Assembly (NCBI GenBank): GCA_017502065.1
Contig: JAFVVU010000136.1
Location: 1 to 12,685 of the forward strand
Direction: 5' to 3'
DNA: 12,685 nt
Source: Clostridia bacterium
GTDB taxonomy: Bacteria > Bacillota > Clostridia > RUG12999
The stretch's first letter is position 1. Each line of letters starts with the position of its first letter. Shown piece by piece: positions 7,116 through 12,685 of the stretch. The translations under genes and the position numbers were made by a program. The notes under the pieces are model-generated. The model did no database searches. It saw only the letters and a list, made by a program, of their open reading frames with translations, and had not been told where the DNA came from.

Positions 7116-7144
7116 TTGACATCAGATTACCCGTTCTATATAAT
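7116..7144 (+). promoter_or_regulatory. Consensus sigma-A promoter of the GH20-like gene
   Basis: TTGACA (7116-7121), a 17-base spacer and TATAAT (7139-7144): a full match to the consensus at both hexamers. The predicted start is near 7151, giving a leader of about 25 bases with GAGG (7165-7168) before the ATG at 7176. A promoter this strong would usually need repression rather than activation. Confidence 0.85.
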
Positions 7145-7175
7145 AAATTTATAATATTTCATATGAGGTGTAGCT

Positions 7176-9674
7176 ATGAAAGAAATCAAAACAAAAATCC
7201 CTTTACCACCGATAGATAATTCACGCAACCTGAAGCTTTCGCATTTTCCAACACTTATGCAGACGGTTATTTTCAGAAACTGGGAATCCGTTTCCGCAGA
7301 CCGTATTGCACTTGTTCTTGAAACAAGCACAGAAAATGTAATTCGTCAGGCTGAAAAAATGGGACTTCCCCCGCAGGGTGATACATCGGCATGGATTGAA
7401 AAAGGATATATCACCATAATTCGTAACAACTGGCATATTCTCCCATATGACCAGCTGCTTACACTCCTTGACTGGGATGAAGACCGCCTTGCATTCATTC
7501 TTAAAGAAGAAGATTTTCTTGACCATAAACTCGATTATGTCAAACCTTATTGCGAAAAAGTCACCTATGCCGAGCTCACTCCCGAGCAGGAGATTATGAC
7601 AAAAAATATCAAAAAAATTATGATGTCAAATGTTCGTGCATTCGACTCGGAATGCACAGAAGCACCGTTTGACTTTTTCTCCAAAAAAGAAGAAAAACCC
7701 ATTCTCAAACCGAAGACTGCAGATTATACCTGCGAGGTTACATCAAGCTGGGCACTTATATATGATAAAGAAAACGAAGATCTTTGCGTTTTTGCCGAAA
7801 GATTTGCAGATGAAACAAAAGAATTTTTCGGCATTTCACTTAAAGACAGTTCCGCAAATAAAATCATTCTTACACTTGATGATATAAGCGATAAAGAAGA
7901 ATATCACGAAATCAGTATCACAGAAAATGAAATCGAAATCAAAGCCGCATATCCCGTTGGCATACTGCGAGGACTTATTTATCTTACTGACCTTGCAAAA
8001 GGCGCAGGCGGAATGTATTTCAAAACTGCCGTATACAAACGCGAGCCGCAGTTTGAAGCAAGATATATCTATTCCTACTGCGGACTTTACAGCGACGTTT
8101 TTGATGTTGATACAAGAGTATCCTTCCCCGATGAGCTTTTATACGAATATTCAAAAGTAGGCATTAACGGAATATGGGCACAGGCTATTCTTTATACCCT
8201 TGCTGAATTCCCGTTTGACCCATCCCTTTCCGCAGGATATGAAAAACGCCGCGAAAGCCTGAAAGACCTTGTGGCAAGAGCTAAAAAATACGGAATCAAA
8301 GTATATCTTTACATAAACGAACCGCGTGCAATGCCTCTTTCATTTTTCGATAACTATCCCGAAATGAAAGGTACTGTGATAGGCGATTTTGCCGCTATGT
8401 GTACCACACACGCACCTGAGGTCCTTGAATATCTCAGCAATGCGCTTAAAGATTTGTGCACAGCCGTACCTGACCTTGGCGGATTTTTCACCATTACAAT
8501 GGCAGAAAACTTAACCAACTGTTATTCCCGTGGCGGCGATGCACCAATATGCGAACATTGTCTGAAGCGCACACCTTATGAAATCGTAGCTGAAGTCAAT
8601 AATACTATCTCTTCAGCTGTTCATTCGGTAAATCCGAAAATGAAAGTCATTGCTACAACATGGTCATGGAATGACATTAACATGGGTACAAATAATCAGG
8701 ATTGCATACGCCTTCTTAACGATGATATAGTTCTTATGTGCATAAGCGAAAATGCTCACGACTTTGAAATCGGCGGATACAAAGGCAGAGTGGCAGACTA
8801 CAGTATTTCCATCCCCGGTCCGAGTGAAAAAAGTAAAACCGTATGGAATCTTGCAAAAGAAAAAGGACTTAAAACCGGTGCAAAAGTGCAGATTAACAAT
8901 AGCTGGGAATGTTCAACTGTACCGTATCTTCCGGTTTACGGACTTATTATTGAACACCTGCAGAACTTAAACCGCGAAGGCGTAAGTGACCTTATGATGA
9001 GCTGGACACTCGGCGGCTATCCGGCTCCTAACATAAAAATTGCATCTGCCGGATTTTTTAAAGATTTAAATGCAGATAACGAAGTAGACTATGACAGCAC
9101 ATTCAAATCGCTTTATGGTGATGACAGCGAGCTTGTAAGAAAAGCAACCAACTTCTTCTGCGAAGGCTTCCGCGAATTCCCGTTCCATATAAAAACCCTG
9201 TACCGCGGTCCGCAGAACGGCGGCAGCTCAAACTTACTGTTTGACGAGCCATCGGGATTTGGTGCCACAATGACATGCTATGCATTTGACGACCTTGATT
9301 CATGGCGCTATGAATATCCGGAAGAGGTATTTGAAAATCAGTTCCATCTCCTCTGCGAAAAATGGAAAAAAGGACTTGAACTTATTAAAGATATGAAGCC
9401 TTGCGAATTCAAAGATATGGCATATGCAGGATATTCACTGTTCAAATCCTCCCATAACCAGATTAAATTTGTAATGGCAAGAAATACCGGCGACAAACAG
9501 TCAATGCTTGAATGCGCTAAATCCGAGCTTGAAATGGCAACAATGGTTTACCGCATTATGCTCAGAAATGCAAGTGTTGGATTTGAAGCCGTAAATCATT
9601 ACTATTACAGCAGAAATAATCTGATGGAAAAAATTGTCAACTGTGATTATATAATCCGTAAGCTTTCCGAATAA
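7176..9674 (+). CDS. Putative cytoplasmic glycoside hydrolase, GH20-like/alpha-glucuronidase-like fold
   Basis: 832 residues without a signal peptide. A helical N-terminal part carries a repeated unit starting at Trp36 and Trp86, each resembling a helix-turn-helix. An alpha/beta domain at about 185-285 ends in AYPVGILRGLIYLTDL (258-273), the pattern of the domain that precedes the barrel in GH20, GH67, GH84 and related families. A TIM-barrel-like region follows (about 293-625), including GGFFTITMAEN (435-445) and the cysteines C449, C459 and C462. The C-terminal part (about 640-832) is mostly helical. E444 is the best candidate catalytic acid, but the Asp-Glu pair of true GH20 enzymes is not seen, so substrate and mechanism stay open. 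The ATG at 7176 has GAGG seven bases upstream. The araC gene lies upstream; a polysaccharide-derived oligosaccharide substrate is inferred. Confidence 0.75.
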   Translation: MKEIKTKIPLPPIDNSRNLKLSHFPTLMQTVIFRNWESVSADRIALVLETSTENVIRQAEKMGLPPQGDTSAWIEKGYITIIRNNWHILPYDQLLTLLDWDEDRLAFILKEEDFLDHKLDYVKPYCEKVTYAELTPEQEIMTKNIKKIMMSNVRAFDSECTEAPFDFFSKKEEKPILKPKTADYTCEVTSSWALIYDKENEDLCVFAERFADETKEFFGISLKDSSANKIILTLDDISDKEEYHEISITENEIEIKAAYPVGILRGLIYLTDLAKGAGGMYFKTAVYKREPQFEARYIYSYCGLYSDVFDVDTRVSFPDELLYEYSKVGINGIWAQAILYTLAEFPFDPSLSAGYEKRRESLKDLVARAKKYGIKVYLYINEPRAMPLSFFDNYPEMKGTVIGDFAAMCTTHAPEVLEYLSNALKDLCTAVPDLGGFFTITMAENLTNCYSRGGDAPICEHCLKRTPYEIVAEVNNTISSAVHSVNPKMKVIATTWSWNDINMGTNNQDCIRLLNDDIVLMCISENAHDFEIGGYKGRVADYSISIPGPSEKSKTVWNLAKEKGLKTGAKVQINNSWECSTVPYLPVYGLIIEHLQNLNREGVSDLMMSWTLGGYPAPNIKIASAGFFKDLNADNEVDYDSTFKSLYGDDSELVRKATNFFCEGFREFPFHIKTLYRGPQNGGSSNLLFDEPSGFGATMTCYAFDDLDSWRYEYPEEVFENQFHLLCEKWKKGLELIKDMKPCEFKDMAYAGYSLFKSSHNQIKFVMARNTGDKQSMLECAKSELEMATMVYRIMLRNASVGFEAVNHYYYSRNNLMEKIVNCDYIIRKLSE

Positions 9675-9692
9675 AAATACTTTCCTTTGCCT

Positions 9693-9727
9693 ATAATAAT
9701 TCCGCAAAATAAAGGAGGAATTATTAT
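9693..9727 (+). promoter_or_regulatory. Hairpin overlapping the ribosome binding site and start of the first coat-type gene
   Basis: ATAATAATTCC (9693-9703) and GGAATTATTAT (9717-9727) form a perfect 11-bp inverted repeat with a 13-base loop. The right arm contains the last two G residues of the AGGAGG ribosome binding site (9713-9718) and the first two bases of the ATG at 9726. In an mRNA starting upstream, this would mask initiation. Confidence 0.5.
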
Positions 9728-9908
9728 GGCACTGACTTCAAAAGAGCTGACAGGTCTTGAAGACCTTTTAACTCAGGAAGACATTATAATTAAAAAATAT
9801 CAGAGTTATTCCACCCTTTGCACCGACAGCGCAATCAAGGAAAAATTCGATTTTCTTGTATCAAAGCATTCTCAGGTTTATGCAACCTTGCTTTCGCAGC
9901 TGCAATAG
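9726..9908 (+). CDS. Small coat-type protein, CotF/ferritin-like helical family
   Basis: 60 residues from the ATG at 9726, chosen because AAAGGAGG sits seven bases upstream. The sequence is two predicted helices (about 5-32 and 35-60) with the pattern KELTGLEDLL-x-QE-x-I-x-x-K-x-x-x-Y, ending in LLSQLQ. This is the usual look of the short partner encoded before CotF-family spore coat proteins in Clostridia. It has no signal peptide or cysteine cluster. The function is inferred from family resemblance and from the partner downstream; a role in the spore coat is likely but not shown by the sequence itself. The stop codon TAG (9906-9908) overlaps the ribosome binding site of the next gene, so the two are co-translated. 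Confidence 0.75.
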   Translation: MALTSKELTGLEDLLTQEDIIIKKYQSYSTLCTDSAIKEKFDFLVSKHSQVYATLLSQLQ

Positions 9909-9917
9909 GAGGCATAT

Positions 9918-10190
9918 ATGGATATTAATTTAAAAATGAATGAACAGTATTTTTTAACAGATGCACTTACATCGGAAAAGAACATTTCCGGACTTTATAA
10001 CACATTTGCAAGCGAATGTGTTAATACAAATCTTAAAAAGACGTTTCTTGATATTTTAAAGGATAACCACGGACTTCAGACATATATTTTCAACGAGCTT
10101 ACAAGCCGCGGATGGTATTCCGTAACTCAGGCGGAAGACAATAAAATATCGCAGACAAGAACAAAATTCGAAAATAAAATAAGTTCATAA
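9918..10190 (+). CDS. CotF-family spore coat protein
   Basis: 90 residues. The pattern YFLTDALTSEKNISGLYNTF (residues 11-30), then a segment with N-L-K-K-T-F and a closing ELTSRGWYSVTQAED, is typical of the CotF/COG5577 coat family (ferritin-like helical hairpin, with the conserved R-G-W-Y near the end). The ATG at 9918 lies five bases after AGGAGG (9907-9912). It is the second gene of a two-gene unit with the 60-residue protein, followed by a strong terminator. No terminator is visible between the glycosidase stop (9674) and this pair, so read-through is possible, but a separate sporulation promoter would be expected. Confidence 0.83.
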   Translation: MDINLKMNEQYFLTDALTSEKNISGLYNTFASECVNTNLKKTFLDILKDNHGLQTYIFNELTSRGWYSVTQAEDNKISQTRTKFENKISS

Positions 10191-10192
10191 TC

Positions 10193-10225
10193 AAAAAGGA
10201 GTTGCTTAAAAGCAACTCCTTTTTT
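10193..10225. terminator. Bidirectional terminator between convergent genes
   Basis: AAAAAGGAGTTGC (10193-10205) pairs with GCAACTCCTTTTT (from 10212) around a TTAAAA loop, with a T-run on each strand. It ends the coat-type gene pair on the plus strand and can also end the glycosidase gene arriving on the minus strand (stop codon at 10266-10268). Confidence 0.92.
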
Positions 10226-10265
10226 GTTCCTCTTCTCTTTGCGGTCTGTGTATTTTATCACAGTC

Positions 10266-12227
10266 CTATTTATCAAGTTTAATCATTGCATACCCTGTAA
10301 CTGCCGGAAGTGTTACTGTTGTGTAGCCATTTTCAACCTTAAATTCAACAGGTGTTTCATTCGGAAGAAGTGATGCAGCTTTGTATTCGCCTTTAACAGA
10401 TATAGTATGACCTGCTACAAGCTCGCCATGCTGCTCAACAATACCAATGCTTCCACGGTGTTCCGGGAATGTTGCTTTAATATGAAGAAGGTCATAATCC
10501 TTTGCTGCAGCAACTGAAATTCTTGATGTTGCAGGCATATCGTCTGTTTTGATAATCGGGTCAGCAAGGAATTTGTCAAGTGCATATTTAACAAGTCCTT
10601 TATGCGGCGGCAGGAAATATCTGCCGTATGCGCTGAACACTTTAAAGCTTATCTGACAAACGTTATCACTCATTGCCATTACAGCCTGACCTGTTTCTTC
10701 TTTCGGCGGGTTATATCTGCCGTAACCGAAAAGTCCGTCATAATCTACATCAAAATACGGTTTTACAAATGCAGAAACCTCGTATTTTTTATCTGTTGCT
10801 GTCATTGCAATACCTTCGCGGTAGGAGTTCCATTCAAACGGAAGCTCATTGATGCTTTCATCGGCTTTAAAATATCCGTCTGTCCTTGCGTCAAGACCGT
10901 CAAATTTAACAAAGTTCCATGCATCAAGGGCAAAATCAGTTTTGTCCTTATTGAGTCCGCTTTCGCCTGTGGATATGATTTTACCGCCGTTTTTAATATA
11001 AGCATCAAGCTTATCTTTAAGCTTATCTGTCATTGTGATGCGGTCAGGAAGAATAATTATTTTATATCTGCCGAAATCCATATCCTCATTTATAACGTCA
11101 AAGCTCTGTTTAAGCTCGCCAAGCATACGAACTGCAGCGTTTACACAAAGATGCTCTTCGTTATCTTTAACACCAAGGTTATCCGAATAAGCAGTATATT
11201 TATTTTTAAGGATTGCAACTTCGGTAACTATATCGGTATCCTCTGTCCATTTTTCGTACTGCATGTATTTTTCAAATACTTCACCGAAAATTTTGTACAG
11301 ATTCTTATCTATATTTCTTGCAGGGTGCATATGGTCACCTATGCAGAAGCCCATATTTGTATAAAGCGCGTCATACATATCGTTTTCAAGCGAAATTCTG
11401 CCTTTGAATCCGCCGAAATCTCCCCAACCTTTCTGGAAACGACCTGTCATATATTGAACATTGTCTTTTCCGAAAACATTACGCTGATATGCTGCAGATG
11501 CAGGCACCTGTTCATATCCCCAACAGCTAGGCAGATGTTCAATTTCACATCTGTACTGCATTCCAACACTGTATTCAGTTGCGATACCGCTGAATATAAT
11601 GTTCAATTCTTTCTGGATATAGCTACGGATTTCTGCTGCAAACTCAAGAATTTTTCTGTATGTAAAATCTGTAACTGCCGCAACATCTTTTATATTGATA
11701 CCTTCTTTCTGCATCTCTTCGACACAGTGGTTACAGTAACAGGGACGAGGATAGATACAATCAAAGTAGATTCCGTCAACACCAAGAGCAACAACCTCCG
11801 TTAAAAACTCTCTCATATGCTGTCTGTAACCGGGAGAGTTGTAACACATTGTCATAAAGTGTGCCTGATCACGACGGGTCTCATCTATAATATGACCCTT
11901 TTCATCAATACGGCACCATTCAGGGTGCTTTCTTGTCTGTTCCTGCGCGTGGGTAATATTCATATAGCCAACAACGCCAATTCCTTTTGCGTGACATTCT
12001 TTTACAATATCACCAAGTCTGTTGTCTTTAAGTCCCGGGTACTTTGTTCCAACCTTTGTGTCAAAGAACGCAAAGCCCTGATTTCCTCTTGCAAACATAT
12101 TTACGGACTGAACGTGTGCATCAGAAAGAATTTGTGCAAACTCCTTCGCGTTAAACGTTTCTCCAAAATTTTCAATGTTTGGCATTGTGTGGAAGTCAAT
12201 GTGGATGGATCTTTTAATTTTCTTCAC
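10266..12227 (-). CDS. GHL6-type glycoside hydrolase with beta-galactosidase-trimerisation-like domain
   Basis: 653 residues, no signal peptide. Residues 1-340 form a TIM-barrel-type region of the GHL6 (hypothetical glycosyl hydrolase 6) class: SVNMFARGNQG (41-51), KVGTKYPGL, a K-G-I-G-V-V-G-Y-M strand (81-89), HPEW (101-104) and GVDGIYFD (149-156). D156 is the likely nucleophile by analogy with GH29/GH42-like barrels. C157, C163, C165 and C168 cluster right after it. Residues about 365-545 look like the Rossmann-type trimerisation domain of GH42 enzymes (IIILPDRITMT, GGKIISTGESG). The last 90 residues form a beta-sandwich shared with the partial neighbour. GH151-type alpha-L-fucosidases have a comparable layout, but the substrate is not established. 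The start is GTG at 12227 with GGGG nine bases upstream; an in-frame TAA lies a few codons upstream. Confidence 0.8.
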   Translation of the reverse strand: MKKIKRSIHIDFHTMPNIENFGETFNAKEFAQILSDAHVQSVNMFARGNQGFAFFDTKVGTKYPGLKDNRLGDIVKECHAKGIGVVGYMNITHAQEQTRKHPEWCRIDEKGHIIDETRRDQAHFMTMCYNSPGYRQHMREFLTEVVALGVDGIYFDCIYPRPCYCNHCVEEMQKEGINIKDVAAVTDFTYRKILEFAAEIRSYIQKELNIIFSGIATEYSVGMQYRCEIEHLPSCWGYEQVPASAAYQRNVFGKDNVQYMTGRFQKGWGDFGGFKGRISLENDMYDALYTNMGFCIGDHMHPARNIDKNLYKIFGEVFEKYMQYEKWTEDTDIVTEVAILKNKYTAYSDNLGVKDNEEHLCVNAAVRMLGELKQSFDVINEDMDFGRYKIIILPDRITMTDKLKDKLDAYIKNGGKIISTGESGLNKDKTDFALDAWNFVKFDGLDARTDGYFKADESINELPFEWNSYREGIAMTATDKKYEVSAFVKPYFDVDYDGLFGYGRYNPPKEETGQAVMAMSDNVCQISFKVFSAYGRYFLPPHKGLVKYALDKFLADPIIKTDDMPATSRISVAAAKDYDLLHIKATFPEHRGSIGIVEQHGELVAGHTISVKGEYKAASLLPNETPVEFKVENGYTTVTLPAVTGYAMIKLDK

Positions 12228-12259
12228 TTTTACCAGCCCCTTTTACGGCATTTATTTGT

Positions 12260-12275
12260 CCTTGTTTTTACAAGG
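12260..12275. promoter_or_regulatory. Palindrome at the predicted transcription start of the GHL6 gene
   Basis: CCTTGT-tttt-ACAAGG on the plus strand: a perfect 6-bp inverted repeat with a 4-base centre, beginning two bases into the predicted transcript. It could be a repressor operator or a 5' mRNA stem-loop. Confidence 0.45.
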
Positions 12276-12283
12276 TTACTTAC

Positions 12284-12311
12284 ATTATATACATTTTAAA
12301 GCAAATGTCAA
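12284..12311 (-). promoter_or_regulatory. Sigma-A promoter of the GHL6 gene
   Basis: On the minus strand TTGACA (12311-12306) and TATAAT (12289-12284) are separated by 16 bases. Both hexamers match the consensus. The transcript would start near 12277, leaving a leader of about 50 bases before the GTG at 12227. Confidence 0.82.
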
Positions 12312-12312
12312 T

Positions 12313-12328
12313 AGGAAATCGTTTTCCT
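12313..12328. promoter_or_regulatory. cre-like (CcpA/LacI-family) operator upstream of the GHL6 promoter
   Basis: AGGAAATCGTTTTCCT: 6-bp arms around a central CG, containing the GAAAnCGnTTTC core typical of LacI/CcpA-family sites. Against the Bacillus cre consensus (TGWAANCGNTNWCA) only the two outermost bases differ. It ends one base before the -35 hexamer. Confidence 0.55.
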
Positions 12329-12331
12329 TTT

Positions 12332-12358
12332 GTTTTTTGTTTAAAATAAACAAAAAAC
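12332..12358. repeat. Perfect AT-rich inverted repeat between terminator and promoter
   Basis: GTTTTTTGTTTA (12332-12343) and TAAACAAAAAAC (12347-12358) are perfect 12-bp complements around three A residues. The right arm overlaps the T-run of the terminator of the neighbouring gene. Confidence 0.7.
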
Positions 12359-12382
12359 GGCACCTGTTTTTTACAGATGCCG
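12352..12382 (-). terminator. Terminator of the partial GHL6 paralogue
   Basis: CGGCACCTGT (12358-12367) and ACAGATGCCG (12373-12382) form a 10-bp stem (one G-U wobble in the minus-strand RNA) with a 5-base loop, followed on the minus strand by six U residues. It separates the partial gene from the promoter of the next GHL6 gene, so the two paralogues are separate transcription units. Confidence 0.9.
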
Positions 12383-12390
12383 CATAAAAA

Positions 12391-12685
12391 TTATTTATCC
12401 AGTTTAAACATTGCATATCCGTTGATTTGCGGAAGTATTACCGTTGTGTAGCCATTTTCCACTTTAAATTCAACCGGAGTTTCCGCCGGAAGAAGCACAG
12501 CTGATTTATACTCCCCTTTAACAGAAACGCTATGACCTGCCGGAAGCTCTATATGCTCTTCAATAATACCAATGTTTCCGCGGTGTTCCGGGAATGTGGT
12601 TTTAACGTGAAGAAGTGCATAATCTTCAGTTGCCGTTACAGAAAGTCTTGATGTTGACGGCATATTGTCAGATTTTATAACCGGA
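12391..12685 (-). CDS. C-terminal end of a second GHL6-type glycoside hydrolase paralogue (5' part beyond the window)
   Basis: The last 97 codons of a gene whose start lies outside the right edge. The visible residues (PVIKSDNMPSTSR onward, ending in GYAMFKLDK) align without gaps to the C-terminal beta-sandwich of the complete GHL6 protein next door. Over the last 90 residues 67 are identical by hand count (about 74 percent). The Met at 12663 is internal, because the similarity continues upstream of it (PIIKTDDMPATSR in the neighbour). The frame is open to the edge and there is no sign of decay. It is followed by its own terminator, so this is the first of two tandem copies in transcription order. 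Function is as for the neighbour; only the accessory domain is seen, so the catalytic part is inferred. Confidence 0.85.
   Translation of the reverse strand, partial: PVIKSDNMPSTSRLSVTATEDYALLHVKTTFPEHRGNIGIIEEHIELPAGHSVSVKGEYKSAVLLPAETPVEFKVENGYTTVILPQINGYAMFKLDK

Larger units (their letters stand above)
6866..7175 (+). other. 310-base intergenic regulatory region
   Basis: No gene is supported here. From left to right: a weak 8-bp stem (CTGTAAAC with GTTTGCAG, about 6876-6903), a pyrimidine- and A-rich stretch without features, the two-stem terminator at 6986-7053, two adjoining dyads (7074-7089 and 7090-7113), and a consensus promoter (7116-7144). No riboswitch or T-box signature was recognised. 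Confidence 0.7.

Noticed and set aside
10602..11804. A 400-codon open frame on the plus strand inside the GHL6 gene
   Set aside because: It is antisense to a clear enzyme-coding frame, has no ribosome binding site of note, and encodes a Cys-, Phe- and Ile-rich sequence with no family resemblance. It is a by-product of codon bias.
1..12685. CRISPR array, tRNA, rRNA, transposase or phage genes
   Set aside because: No regularly spaced repeats, cloverleaf structures, rRNA segments or integrase/transposase motifs were seen on either strand.

Overview
The window comes from an AT-rich, endospore-forming Clostridia-type Firmicute. The evidence is a yabP-yabQ-divIC-yabR sporulation/division cluster, a pair of CotF-family coat-type proteins, a ClpE-type AAA+ ATPase with an N-terminal zinc finger, strong GGAGG ribosome binding sites and near-consensus sigma-A promoters. 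The genus cannot be named from this sequence alone.

Layout: (1) Bases 1-5822, minus strand, transcribed right to left: yabP, yabQ, divIC, an S1-domain protein (yabR type), a factor-independent terminator, a Ca2+-type P2 ATPase, then clpE, which has its own TTGACT-17-TATACT promoter and runs off the left edge. (2) Bases 5823-5959: a divergent promoter region. (3) Bases 5960-10190, plus strand: an AraC-family regulator, a 310-base regulatory gap holding a two-stem terminator, two stacked dyads and a perfect TTGACA-17-TATAAT promoter, then an 832-residue cytoplasmic GH20-like/alpha-glucuronidase-like glycosidase, then two short coat-type proteins and a bidirectional terminator. (4) Bases 10266-12685, minus strand: a complete GHL6/beta-galactosidase-trimerisation-type glycosidase, and the C-terminal end of a second, closely related copy that enters from the right edge.

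How the genes fit together: the left block is housekeeping and sporulation (division, cortex, ion transport, proteolysis). The right block looks like a small carbohydrate-use locus: a sugar-sensing type regulator next to a putative glycosidase and two tandem glycosidase paralogues, none with a signal peptide, so small imported substrates are likely. No transporter is visible. The GHL6 promoter carries a CcpA/LacI-type (cre-like) dyad, and an 11-base word from it recurs inside the araC promoter, which suggests shared control. The least explained features are the duplicated helix-turn-helix-like module at the N terminus of the 832-residue enzyme, its unclear catalytic residues, the stacked operators in front of it, and a hairpin that would mask the ribosome binding site and start codon of the first coat-type gene.
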